Assembly (NCBI GenBank): GCA_033065855.1
Contig: JAVXUO010002601.1
Location: forward strand, 868,001 to 932,000
Direction of reading: 5' to 3'
DNA length: 64,000 nucleotides
DNA from: Escallonia rubra
Lineage: Eukaryota; Streptophyta; Magnoliopsida; Escalloniales; Escalloniaceae
Part shown: in pieces, positions 34,725-46,460 of the stretch
Layout of the letters: each line of letters opens with the position of its first letter
Numbering within the stretch: position 1 is the stretch's first letter
Notes under the pieces: generated by a model
What the model saw: only the letters and a program-made list of their open reading frames with translations
What the model was told of the DNA's origin: nothing
The model's database searches: none
Translations under genes and position numbers: made by a program

Positions 34725-37700
34725 ATCATTTTCGAAGGAGAGACACTTGATCCAGCGAGAACCATATAAGTAAATCAAAAAGGGTCGTAGGAGTGGTGGA
34801 GAGCCATCAATAAGCGGAAACGACAGTAAAGTTTCATATAAATCTCTTACAGCTGCAAGCCTGCTACCTCTATTGGGGAGAAACCATTAAAAGGTAATCA
34901 TTTATATCCCTCTTTGGCAGTCTCACTATGTTCATACCAGCAACCAAGGCCAGACATTGGAGTGTTGCAGATCCAGACTGATGCAGCTTCGATGAAGGAG
35001 AAAATAAACAGTAAAAGTAGGAATATTTGTGCAGAACAACATTACATATATGGGAATAGCTATTTAGAAGGCATGCAGTTCAAGCAGCACATGCAGAAGC
35101 CATAGCAGTCAGAAAAGCCCTTGCATGGGTTTGGTCACAAAGGATATCTCCAAGCACAGATCAAGACAGATTGCAGCAATTTATCCCCCGTCTTGTATTA
35201 TATACAACTTCAAATAGCAGCTTTAATTTCTGTACAATTCAACCAAGGGCGAATATTAAACAAGCTCACACGCAGGCAAAGAGAGCCCTATCATCAGCGC
35301 CTACCCTATCTTTTGGTCAACGAAGTATGTTGGATTGCTTCGAAAAGGAAAAAAGAACTAACTTCACAAATTATCCACCTAAGTTAAGGAGGGCAATTGC
35401 CAACATTGCCTAAGGTGCAGCTTCCCCCCGGGCTGAAGGAAGTGATGCAACCAGTCAACCATATATTTCAGAAAGCACCTAGATTGTCCCCATTGGACCC
35501 TTAAGATACAAAATCAGGTTTGAGATTCAGTTTACTCGACACGATTTTCAGTAGGATTAAAAACTCTGATTTTGCAGAAATCGCCCATGAAAATTGCGAC
35601 CACAAGTTTCAGACATCTTCCCATCCTCCTGCTGATATAGTACCAGAGTGCCAAAAGCTTAGTTGTTGAGCATAACAATTACTCCGTACTTGACTGCAAT
35701 TATGTGAAAGTTTTAAAATCATCATTGATAAAGGTGATTTGAGATATGATTCTGTGCTTTCCCCTTGCCGCAGCTGCATGTGCAACATAGATTCTGATCT
35801 TGGCACCTAAAAATGACAAAAAGCTATTACATTGTTCTGCCCATAAACATAGCCGAAAGAAAACTATTTCCAAAAATCCACGAATCAGTTACAAGCACGA
35901 TGCTTGAGAAGCCATCTAACAGTGCCCACCTGACAGCATCAAAGGCACGCGTAGCTTGAAGACTGTCAGCACCAGCTATTTTTCTTCTATTCCGGTTTTA
36001 AGCTACTCAAGCAGTTAATTCTGATGCAAAAAAAGCTTCCAATTCTAGGATGAACACTATCAGGCATTAACGATATTCAAGGAACTTCTAAGATTATCTG
36101 AGGAACTTTTCTGTACTCATGCTCAGCCTAGAGAAATATCCCATGCAATAATAAGATTACAGCAAGAAAATTTTTCTACTGTTTCGTCAGTCTGGCAGAA
36201 CCACGAAATGAAATCGAAGTAATATATCAGACTAAATGCTTAAACATGCCTTGTGCCCTTGACATAGACAAACAAAAGCAGGTGATCTGCATTCATCGCT
36301 TTAGTCTTACACCTAAGCCACAAGTCACTATTTCTGGCTACCGTAGGCTTGTTGCTGGTTTACTCATGAGGGTAAAAGGTTCTGAAGCAAGAAGCCAACT
36401 GTGTATCTATGATTAGTAATCATTAAGCAAGTTTGAGATTGTCGGCTAGAATCACGGTGATTGGATGACCAAAGTCCAGCCTTTCTAAATTGAGTTACAT
36501 AGGGATGTGGACATGGTGATTGTTATTCCAGTTAACCCCAACATCTCGGTTCTAATCTACCATTGATGTATCATCAATCCACTCTTAGAACAGCGGATAT
36601 ATCATGTTGCACGATAGTTTATTCACAACGATTACATTACGTGTCCAAATGTAGAGCAGTATTGTCATCCCAATTTGCTAGAAATTAGATTCCTCAAATC
36701 CCTATCTGTTTGTCTGGTATTCTGGTTGTTGAATTGTCTGAATCTGAATGACAAGGGCTAGAAAGAAGTGTTGTAAGAAAAATGAAACGCGGACAGACGT
36801 CACATAACCATGGAGGTAAACAAAACATGGAGGAAGTTCAAGAAATCTAACAATGGTGTTCATATATAGTCGAATACTCTCTACATAAACTGAAGCATCT
36901 ACTAAAGCTAGATTAGCTCTACATACCCGACCCAGTAAAATTCGAAGTAGACTGGACTGCCAGCACTCAAGTACATGTAATGTAACTGCGGCGCTGGTTC
37001 TTTTCATTAGGTAAAAGGTCATACTATTGGAACAACTCAAAAGCAAAAGCTCAATACGAAGGAGTAGATAGTGCACTACGTACCAGTCACAGCATCAGCG
37101 TTTCAAACCTACAAAGAAATCCAAAGACAGTTCCCACGTTGATTAAATAAGTCAGCAGTACTTCATGCTTGGCATACAGTCCAGCTATCAAATGTACTAG
37201 GAACTTGCCTCCACTGCAAAAACTAAGTTTCCAAGGTTAAAAAAAAAAAATTACTCCAGCAACACAGGCAATTCGTATGCCAAGGCAAGAGAAACAAAGT
37301 TTCTAACAACTACAATATTTTGGGTCAATCCCTCATCTCTACGATTTACATTTTACTTTCAGTTAGCACCAGAAGGAGATGATCTACACATTCAAGATAG
37401 CTTGGAAACTGGGCAAAATGTAAACATATATGCATCCCAAATGTTCACTTCTTCACATTGGGAATTGTGAGACTCGTCTAACTAAGAAACACTTATTGGC
37501 TAAACATAATGCAATCCTACATCACTAAGCTTGGGAAAACTGCCACAGCAAGTAATCAAAAATGAAAAAGAGAGGCGAATTTTAAGGTTAAAACAGCATG
37601 CATGATTGATTACATGGAATCAGCAAGCGATAAGTGGCAAACTTTGCTGTGAAATAATAGTTGGTAAAAGCAAGAAATCTTATGCCATACCGACAAATAA

Positions 37701-37837
37701 CACACGTTATGCCTAGGCAACACATCAAAACTAAAAAACAACTAGAACTTTGAAAGTTTCCCTCCTTTAAATACTTCAATATTAGGTTTTGGAACTCTTT
37801 CACAAATGTTAATTGCCAGATTGCGGCAATTGCATCT
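34725..37837. other. About 3.1 kb without a recognisable gene
   Basis: Mixed sequence with only short open frames. A frame on the minus strand at 35609-35806 is preceded by a TTTTTAG-like acceptor but matches nothing I know. No mobile-element ends were found. Confidence 0.45.
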
Positions 37838-38674
37838 CTAATCATCCCCATCGTTTCCATAGTCACATAACACAAGCCCGCTCGCAGGGATATCTGATTT
37901 ATGAACTTTATCTTGTCTCTTCTCTTGAATAACCGCTTTCTTGATTAGGGAAACTCTGATCAAAGGTTTGCTAACAGACCTTCCGATAATCTTTGCATCA
38001 TTAGATTTGTCCAACACGTTGTTTTGCCCTTCAGAACCCCTTTCGCTCTTCTTCAAATCATCATCATCAATATCCTCATCAGACTATGCACAATACGTGA
38101 TCTTTCCCCACGAAACATTTCCAGTTCATGCATATTCCCATTTCTCTCATCCCTAGAATGCTGATCTTTGAGCACATTTAGCATTGCATCGGTACTAACA
38201 GTCGCGCAAGTCTCGCTTTCATAGACTTCAGCTCGTGCAATGAGGCAACGACGTCCATCTCCCTCTTCGCCTCCAACCGTCTATTCTCCAAACACACCAT
38301 CACATCACCCACCACCTCTTTTTCAGCATCCTCTGCTGTCCCATAAAATAGGGTACTATCGGTTACTCCGGACTCGACAACATAGCCGGCATCGCTCTCG
38401 GGTTCGCTCCGCATCGTAAACTCAGCAGAGCAATTACGGCAACTGAAGTACAACCTAAACTTTTGAATACCCAAATATGTTTCACCAGCTGCCACCTCTT
38501 TGCGGCAGTTAAACTTGGTGCCTTCAGACATGTATTGGCCGCAGGTATTGCAGCGTACTTTTAATGGAAGCTTGTTTGTAACTTTCATCTGATGTGAGTT
38601 CCTCTTCTTTGATTTGGGGAGCTTTGATGGGTCAAAATCGGGCGGGATGTTTTTAAGACTTTCCTCTCACCCAT
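37838..38674 (-). pseudogene. Intronless, frameshifted YJU2/CWC16-like splicing factor copy
   Basis: Similarity to the YJU2 (CCDC94) splicing factor family. It opens with MGERKVLK at 38674. After a frame change come PPDFDPSKLPKSKKRNSHQ and a long open part (38588-38178). That part has LPLKVRCNTCGQYMSEGTKF and GETYLGIQKFRLYFSCRNC, with the four zinc-binding Cys, then SAEFTMRSEPESD and REMDVVASLHELKSMKAR. The frame then shifts again: ATVSTDAMLNVLK is read in another frame, and the acidic DEDIDDDDLKKSE plus the C-terminal part (to 37838) in a third. At least three frame disruptions are visible and there are no introns. I read it as a retrocopy or intronless paralogue that has lost function. Plants do have intronless YJU2 paralogues, so the age of the loss is open. 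Confidence 0.85.
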
Positions 38675-39653
38675 GTCACTACTCAGATTGATCTGGACCG
38701 ATTGATGGTATGCTTCAAACCAAAAAAGTATAAAAGAATAAAGGAGCGATCTTTGTTACCTGTAACGGCAGTCGATTCGTTTTCTTCAGTTGATCTTTCT
38801 TCTCTCTTAATCTCGTTCTGTGTCTCGGTTTTAGATTCTGTATGGAACCAATTTTTTTGGGAATGGGTTTCTATACGGGAAATGGATTTGTGATTTGTCT
38901 TTTGAATTCCTTGTTGACGTCGAGAGAATTATAAAATTGTAATGAGTTGCTTTCAATTCCTTGTTGGCGTCGAGGAATTGAATGGAAAGCCAAGAAACAA
39001 TTGCACGTTTTCCAACTATTTTTATTTTTAAACTTCCCATAGAAATTCCCACGTTATTGCCTACAACGACCTTCTTTTTCATCCTTCAACCTCCAAATAT
39101 CGTGTAGCTCAAATATCATCTTTCAAATTTGATCAAATTTATCAAGTTGTTATTCATGGAAAGGGGGTATTGGGTTGGTCATCAGCGGCCGTAAATTGAG
39201 AGAGAAGGGTTTCAGGCTAACGATTGAGCCTCCGGGGTATGGTTCGGAAATGGACATGTCTCTTATTTGTTTGCTAAGTTTTCTAATTTTCCATCGAACT
39301 TCCCTGGCTAGTGGTTACTAAATCTGCATTCTCTTCATTGCAATTGTTGCTGTACTTGGTGATATCTTGTCTACATCTCATGATCCTTTATTTCTTTCTT
39401 GCTTTTAGGATCTACCGTCTGATCGAAATCATGTGCGAGAACACGTGCAATCATGTTAGGTTTGTGTCACTGCTAGAGTATTTTTCCTTTTTTAGGCTGT
39501 AAATATAGGTCGCATCTTGACACAATCTAAATCCAAATGTAAAAAAAGTTAATCTCCATACTATGATGTGGCTGAGGGTTATTTTGAAGTTGAATTTACT
39601 TTTGAAAAATGATTATCATTCGTGTTTGAGCAAGAACACTGTGTGCTTTAAAG
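38675..39653. other. Intergenic, no gene seen
   Basis: The sequence shows only short frames. A short direct repeat (GAATTCCTTGTTG and CAATTCCTTGTTGGCGTCGA) occurs near 38905 and 38955. Confidence 0.4.
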
Positions 39654-39962
39654 GATGGTTATCAGGAGCTTCTTGCAGCAGCAGCTAGAGTACTCGAAGC
39701 CAAGGAGGGGTCTGGTGGCCAGACAAGAGTAGCCACAGATGCTGCTCTTGAGAGCTTCAAGCAGCGGTTGGAATGGTTGAGAGTAGCCTGTGATCAAGGG
39801 GAGGATTTTGTGGAGTCTGTCAAGCTAAGAATAGGATCTGAATGCGTAGTAGATTAGACCACTTGCCGACTGGCCGATAAACCAGAGCAGGCTTGCAATA
39901 CTGGCCTTCTTCCCATCAGTACAATTCGGTTGGAGCATATGAATGAATTGTCCGCTGGCTAT
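39654..39962 (+). pseudogene. MED32-like processed pseudogene
   Basis: The reading frame DGYQELLAAAARVLEAKE, then QTRVATDAALESFKQRLEWL, RVACDQGEDFVESVKLRIGS and ECVVD matches plant Mediator subunit 32 (tail/head-associated Mediator component). A TAG stop follows ECVVD, but similarity continues in the same frame (TTCRLADKPEQ and GLLPISTIRLEHMNELSAGY). No start codon aligned with the usual MDxIVD N terminus is present, and the C-terminal helix is lost. The absence of introns and the internal stop suggest a decayed retrocopy. Confidence 0.85.
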
Positions 39963-42000
39963 TAATACAACTGAAGCATGGTTCCGGTATTGCCGGTGCT
40001 TCTTCATATTATTTTCCTGCTGTTCTTCACGATTCCAAAATGCCTAAAGATGTAGCTCATTAGGTAGTCAAAGTCTTCAAACAATTAACTAATGTCAGTC
40101 TTAGATTACCTATATGCACTAATAATGACCTAAAGTAGTTGTAGCTTGCTATTCCAAGTTTTTTATGAACTAGTAGCGGGCTTTTATAGCTGTGCTGGTT
40201 GTGAATTTTGCAAGCTTACATCACTCATGTTCTCAGCTGTCAATGTTTGCCTACACTTTTCGTTCGTTGTTTCGGCTGTACGTGACTTTCATTTGGACAA
40301 ACATCTCCTTTAGGCTGTACCTGACTTCCATTTGGACATGCATAGGCTAGGTTTGGTTATCCTTAAGTTTGCTCTTCATACCGTTGCAGGGTAGTAGTCT
40401 AGTCTCTTAGGCCTGGGGAATCCATTAGAGACGTCGACACGTCTCACCCAATTTAGCATTTGCGAGTGCTGGAAGATGTTTAAAACTGATAAGCAAAGCA
40501 GTGGCCAGGGGCTTAAAACTAGAATTACGCATTTATGCAGCAAACACGTATTTATCCTTTGAATGAAGAGAAGCCAAGCCAAGCCAAGCCAATGCCAGAT
40601 AACGATACTCTTCTGAACCAAGATTCAACATACTAAGGTGCCATATCAAGTGAGACACTCCTACTGTTGAGATCAACCATAACGCGGTGGGCTCCAAAAC
40701 TTTGGTTGTTTTAGTATTGGAGTTGTTAACAGTTGTGGGATGTGTAGGGCTTTGATTTTGTTAAATGGAGAAGAGACAACAGGAAAAGCTTCAGTAGCCG
40801 CATTACCAGAATATCTTAGGGTAGCTCGCTATCTCAGCCATGTCAAGATTGATGGCAACAGAAATTGGCAGTTGGTCTATAGACAAAGTCGTCTTTGCTT
40901 TCAAAATTTGCATGCATTAAATAGTTTCTAGGAAATAAACTATATCTGCATTTCAATATCAGCAAAAAACAAGATACATAACTACATTATGTGAGACTAA
41001 ATATATACCAAAAAGAAAAAAAACGGTGAATGGCCAAGGAAAGCTTCAATGAGAAATAACTCGACCGACTCAAAACTAAGCCTGTCAGAAGTGGAACTTG
41101 ATCAAGGACCAATAGATACGCATGCCAACCTACTAAGGTTCGGTTTGACATTACTTTTGGTCTTCTAAATCAGGTAAGCTAGTGGTTGGCAACTACAGAT
41201 CACATACACTAACGGGATGATAAGAAGTTACCATCAATGGGGGGTTGCGTGGTGTTGGGGCGGGGGGCTGATGGATGTTGGTTTGGGTTATGAAAGGAAA
41301 ACCTTGGAACATGTTGTCATTTATTAGGATCAATTTGGAGACAGAAATTATTAAATTTTGCCGTGGTCTAAGACGCTAATATTACCACTATTTATTGCAG
41401 CTTGAGCATCAAGAAATTTCCTTCACAATGTTGAAGCCTATGCTTGCAGCAAAAGATAGGTACACATAATCACCAGCTTGTCAAGAACATTAAACAAAAA
41501 GCCAAAGAGAGGTGTCGTTACGCCCAACGTTGGCACATAGCAGCAAAAGGGTCGCCCAATGTTTTCATCCAGCAACCTCGTTGGGATTCTCGATCATCAG
41601 ACCACTCTCTTCTGCAGCTTAATCGAACTCAATCCAGTAAACTCCAACAGCTGAACGTGTTCTTCCTCTCTCTCTCTCTCTCTCTCTCTCTCCCCCCCGC
41701 CAAGACTAAATCTCATTGCAGCTTCAGCATAGATCCTCCAGTCTTCCTAGTCAAAATCATGGTATGTCTCCTACTTCCCTCTGTTTTTCTACAGCTAAAA
41801 GTGGCTTTGTTAACAGGCCTTCTTGTTGCAGTGTCTAATGCGAATGATGGTCGGGTCACTGGCAAGGCTAATGACGGCACTGGCGATTCATCCGGCGGCA
41901 ACTTTGACGACCCTATTGTATTGCAGCAATCTTCTCCCTCGGAACCTCGACAACTTAGCACATAGATTGGTTCGTCCCGAATTGCTTGATCCACAAAACT
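39963..42000. other. Intergenic region with CT microsatellite and unassigned frame
   Basis: A (CT)n run at 41669-41692 looks like the pyrimidine-rich stretch of a plant 5' leader. It is followed by a frame with ATG at 41759 that could encode about 68 residues, with a hydrophobic start (MVCLLLPSVFLQLKVALLTG). I do not recognise it and list it only as a note. A CAAGC-type tandem repeat (AAGCC units) is at 40573-40592. Nothing else is supported. Confidence 0.4.
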
Positions 42001-42448
42001 ATTTGTTTCATTTCCTCATCCAAACCATTAGATGCTTCTGGTAGTTTAATTTTCATTAGGCCTCCCGCTCAGAATGAGCGGTGGTGGCGATCTAGCGGGA
42101 GTCTTTTACTAGGACGTCGAGAGACTTTACTAACTAAAATAACCGACAGCGGTCACACTTAATGTTTGTACTATGTTGTTCCTAACATTCCCAATCTAGT
42201 TGTTTGGTTGCGCCGTAGTCCCCTATTTGTTTCATTTCCTCATCCAAACCATTAGATGCTTCTAGTAGTTTAATTTTCATTAGGCCTCCTGCTCGGAATG
42301 AGCGGTGGTGGCGATCTAGCGGGAGTCTTTTACTAGGACATCGAAAGACTTTACTAACTAAAATAACCGACAGCGGTCACACTTAATGTTTGTACTATGT
42401 TGTTCCTAACATTCCCAATCTAGTTGTTTGGTTGCGCCGTAGTCCCCT
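42001..42448. repeat. 224-base tandem direct duplication
   Basis: Two head-to-tail copies (42001-42224 and 42225-42448) that differ at only a handful of positions (for example TTCTGGTAG versus TTCTAGTAG, GGACGTCGAGAG versus GGACATCGAAAG). Each copy contains a CCGCT...AGCGG inverted pair. The high identity means a recent duplication. No reading frame spans it convincingly. Confidence 0.92.
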
Positions 42449-42768
42449 ATCAATGGTCTAGTACTAATATGCTAAAATGGACTCTTTCGTTCAAACTTAG
42501 AAATATAAATTATGTAAGCCAAAGTGCTAAAATTTACTTGACGGGCATGTATCTTTTTCGTCGTGAATTATTGACATTCAAAGAACAATGCTAGACAACA
42601 TACTATATAAAACAGTTTGTCCAAGTCGAACTGCGTTGACCTTTCTTCTCCTCCTTTTTCTTGACGGGCGGAGTTACATGTTGGTTTGAACATGCCGTAC
42701 TAAGTCCACCTTTCAATGCAAGTTAATGGCAAACATCCATGCCCGAGCTCTCTCTTGAGCATAGCTTT

Positions 42769-44715
42769 TTTTTTGTCTGAAATGTCATTGTATTACTGAA
42801 ATGATATTATGTACATGAGTTCATCAACTATCCTCTCTCTCCATCCCTCTTAAACAGGGGATTCTCATTCTTTTATTACATTACCTAAACCAAAATGTCT
42901 TCATGTATTCCCCAAACAGTGCAGAGTGCCCTATTGGTGGTGTTTGCAGGGACTTTCCTCCAGCTTCTCACCCTCCATTGAAGTAATGCCTTTCTCATTT
43001 TAGCTTTGAAGCTCTTGCCCCTAAAATTTTCAGCTGCATACTTTAGCAATTGTTTCCATGACTGCTAGTCATTAGGGAGTTTAATTCTGTTGAAAATCAG
43101 CTTCCAAAGTTCTCTGGTATAATGACAGCTCCATAACAAATGGTCCTCATCTTACTCTGATGCTTGCACAAAGAACAGGTATCATCTGTGATACAATTCC
43201 AGTCCTTTAAACGTTTTTTTGGTTCTTAAGCCACCTTTGCATAACATCCATAATATGACAACACATTTAGGAATATTTCCTGTGAACAATATCAGTTTTC
43301 CCCATGGTACTTTGTCTTTATTTGTTCTCAACAATTGCGAGGCAGAATTTACTGTGAAGTGCCCACTCTTGGTTAGCATCCATACAATTATGTCTTCTCC
43401 CATATCATTTGTAAAGCTAACATGCTTCATTTCTTCATGTCATTGCCTCATAGTACGAGATCTTGCAGGAGGTAATTGCCATTGACCAATATTTCTCAAT
43501 CAGATTGCCACCTGGCATCCAGTTATCATACCATAACCATGTTCTCTGACCATTGCCTATCTTATGATGTACACTTTGATGTATAAGTCTTCTCATTTTC
43601 ACCAATTTACACCATGTCCATGATAAAATCACTGCAGGTTTGAAAGACCAAAAGTGTTGGTGTTTGATTATATAACTGTGACACCACTTTACCCATAATG
43701 AGTCTTTCTTATGTGCTAAGTCCCATATGTGTCTACATATTGCAGCTTTATTCCACTCTGTTAATCTCTTAATACCAAGGCCTCCTTCTTGTTTGGAAGG
43801 CAAACATCCTTCCATGATACTTTTGCTCCTGTGCATTTTATATCTTTTCCATGTCATATGAAAGATCTAATTTTTGCTTCCAGTTGGTTTATAATTTTCT
43901 TAGGAAGATTGAAGATAGAGCACCAGTATACCTACATGCTGATTAGCACATATATTGTTAACTGTATCCTTCCAGCATAAGACAAATACTTTGTGCACCA
44001 GTTATTGATCTTCTTTGTTAGTTTATCAAGGAGGAGCTGACAATCTTTTAAATGTAGTTTTGTAGAGATGAGAGGTACCCTAAGTAAGTGACTAGAAATT
44101 TACCCGTGGGAATACTAAGTGTATGAGCAAGCTGATATGAGACCTCCTCATTCACCCCAACAAAGAAAACTGAACTTTTACTTAGGTTGGGTACAGGCCC
44201 GTGAGATGCCCAAATTCATCAAGGGCTTGCTTAATCCTTGTGATAGATTCCTTGTCTGCTGAGGCTAGAATAAATATATCATTGCAAAGCAAATATGATT
44301 GATCTTTTGGTCTTGGCACTTTGGATGAAACTTACACCCAGCCTGACTTGAATAATCATCTAGTAATCTCGAGAGTGCCTTCATTACTAATAAAAACAGG
44401 TAGGGTGAGATGGGATCACCCTGTCTAAGCCCTTTTGAGCTACCAAAGTAACCCTCCGTAGTTCCATTCATATTTATTGAGAATTTTGCAGTCTGCACAC
44501 ATTTCACAATCCAACTGATAAACTCATCTGGAAATTCAACAACTTTCATGACTTTTCGTAAGAAATCTCATCCCACATAATCATAGGCTTTCTGGATGTC
44601 AATTTTTGGCGCACACACCTTGGCTTTCCTCCTTCCTTGTGATAATTCTTGACAAGCTCTTGCATTATCAAAATGTTATCATAGCTTTAGGCTTGTCAAT
44701 TTTTAGCACACACCA
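42769..44715 (-). mobile_element. 5'-truncated L1-type LINE with target duplication
   Basis: Minus strand. The reverse transcriptase core is at 44549-44265, with GLRQGDPISPYLFLLVMKAL. Downstream is the region containing PSKQEGGLGIKRLTEWNKA (43857-43435), followed by the zinc-binding module with SGHFTVNSA and VPWGKLI (43430-43182). The catalytic FADD motif is disrupted by a one-base loss (FAMIYLF), and frames change between domains, so the element is dead. The T run at 42766-42774 is the poly-A tail. The flanks share CTCTTGAGCATAGCTTT (42752-42768 and 44716-44732), a 17-base target duplication. The endonuclease and the start of the RT are missing, as expected from 5' truncation. Confidence 0.9.
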
Positions 44716-45216
44716 CTCTTGAGCATAGCTTTAGGCTTGGCCTCACTGGAAAATGCGTAGAATGGAAGAGATTCACAGATGGTGTACGGGCCAGCCAGCA
44801 AATTTGCTAATTCAGCAGCCGAGAGATTCGGGCCCGACCTTAGAACTTGGGGCCGTTTAATCTTCGTCTGTTTCATCTTTCTCATTCTGGCTTGTCTTTT
44901 GGGCCTGGTCTTGGACTTTATTTGCCGGCCTTTCTAGTTTGTTGCCTGGCCTGGGCCTTGCCAGCTTTAGATGAAAATTTTCTCATTACTCTATAAGCTG
45001 CTAGTCACAAGGTTCTTTGTTTAAAAATTTTGTTGGTACTTGAATGTAGTACGATTGGAGCATTTTGTACTGTATTTTGCTCTTCACTATATTGATCTGT
45101 GGTTATGTTTTTTTTATTTAACTTTAAAAAGTTCATTATTAACGAAATGCATAAGAAATAAAAACTTTAACAGTTATTCTGATACAATGTAGTAAAACAA
45201 AACAAAGCGTAAACAC

Positions 45217-45347
45217 CTCGTCGCCTGGTAGACCCAACCTCGGCAAGCTAGAACTATCACCTAGATAATAGGTATCAACTCGATCGACAATTTCAAGTGC
45301 GCCAAGCACCTCTGTTGTAACAGTTTGTCGAGCTGCCTTTAAAATCT
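45217..45347 (-). pseudogene. Orphan exon-like segment, family unknown
   Basis: On the minus strand an open stretch between an AG (CCCAAACAG) and a GT (GGCGACGAG/GTGTTT) reads ILKAARQTVTTEVLGALEIV, then DRVDTYYLGDSSSLPRLGLP and GDE. The composition looks protein-coding and the ends look like splice sites, but I find no neighbouring exon and do not recognise the family. It may be a relic of a gene broken by the insertions on both sides. Confidence 0.35.
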
Positions 45348-45494
45348 GTTTGGGGAGAAGTTTAAGTTTCATTTGCTATTATGTTTAGTTGTGCACTTCT
45401 CAATTTATTTTGTTCCTCGTATAAATTCAAGTTTAATAACAATTCAAGATTTGTTTCAGCAAAATATAATACTATGACACGATTATTATAATAA

Positions 45495-46451
45495 GGGAAA
45501 ATTGCGTAAAATACCCCTGTGGTTTGGGGTTTTTGCAAAAAGACCCCTCCCATTACAAAAATTGCAATAAGACACCTAAGGTTTAAAAAGTGTTACATCC
45601 GTCAACTTCCGTTACGGAATTAAGGAATTCCCTAAACTACCCCTGTATCTGCGGCGAATCATTCATCGAAACCGGCATATGCCCACTCCCAGCGGGCTCA
45701 TGCGAGCTCTGCGGCACCGGCGCGGACGCGAACAAGTGGTCCGACGGCGACGGCCCTTCGCTCGACAGCCCCTGCATCCTCTTCGGCAAAGCGTTCTTGA
45801 TGCCCAGGTGCGCCACCACGTCCACGAACCGCTTGTGCAGCTGTGACGTCCACACCAGGCGCGGCTGCTTGACCGCCGGATAGGCTAAGGTTTGGTTGTT
45901 GAATCAGGTTGGTGGCAGCGGAGCAATTGGATATGGTTGATGGCAGGCTTGGCGACGGCGCAAGTCGCTGGGGTTGATTGCGGGGCGAACGACGATGTAA
46001 GAGGTGAGGGAGATGGGGCTGGGCAGTGGCCGAAATTGACGAAAATGGTGGTAGATGGGGTGGGTGGTGGCCGAAATGGACGGCGATGGAGGTAGATCGG
46101 GATGGGTGGCGGCCGAAATAGGCGGCAACGGTCCACAGAGAGGGCTGGGTGGGGGTGGCGGCTGGGTTTTGGTTGGTGTGGTGGTGGCTAAGGTTAGGGT
46201 TTGATTGGCATGAAGAAGAAGAAGGACTTGGGTGGGAGAGGAAAAAGAGAGGGTAATTTTGTCTTTTTAACATATTAAAATTTATCAAACGCATTTATTA
46301 AGAAAGTGAATATCACGCGCTGTCAATTTAGACGATTTCTCTAACGGTTACAACAGAATTAATACCACAGGTGTCTTATTGCAATTTTTGTAATGGGAGG
46401 GGTCTTTTTTATAAAAACCTAAACAACAGAGGTATTTTACGCAATTTTTCC
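45495..46451. mobile_element. Pack-MULE-like element with 9-base target duplication
   Basis: Long terminal inverted repeats of about 85 bases. The left end starts GGGAAAATTGCGTAAAATAC and the right end, reverse-complemented, GGAAAAATTGCGTAAAATAC; both continue to CCCTCCCATTACAAAAATTG. Identical flanks TTATAATAA lie at 45486-45494 and 46452-46460, the 9-base duplication typical of Mutator-like elements. There is no transposase. The interior is GC-rich and includes a fragment of a GARP transcription factor gene (45645-45884), plus a stretch of about 43-base imperfect repeats containing GTGGCCGAAAT (46021-46130). This architecture, a host fragment between MULE ends, is what is called a Pack-MULE. 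Confidence 0.92.
45645..45884 (-). pseudogene. Captured GARP (MYBC1/PCL1-like) gene fragment
   Basis: Minus strand, one open frame: VKQPRLVWTSQLHKRFVDVV, then AHLGIKNALPKRMQGLSSEG and PSPSDHLFASAPVPQSSHEP. The first part is the start of the GARP Myb-like DNA-binding domain. In intact proteins NAVPK is followed by TIMQLMNVEGLTRENVASHL and QKYRLYLKRMQG; here that whole block of about 26 residues is absent, in frame, so the recognition helix is lost. The segment after it (RMQGLSSEGPSPSDHLFAS) still matches. It therefore cannot bind DNA as a GARP domain. It lies inside the MULE, so it is a captured copy of a gene located elsewhere. Confidence 0.85.
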
Positions 46452-46460
46452 TTATAATAA

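Noticed and set aside
34509-34778. NdhF-like frame as a functional gene
   Set aside because: Only about 58 codons match, with abrupt ends; it is a plastid DNA insertion.
36702-37076. A 124-codon minus-strand frame
   Set aside because: Hydrophobic composition without any family signature or splice context; likely chance.
41759-41965. A 68-codon frame with hydrophobic start after a CT-rich stretch
   Set aside because: No family match, no clear promoter or splice partner, and the frame next to it is equally open; it is too weak to call a gene.
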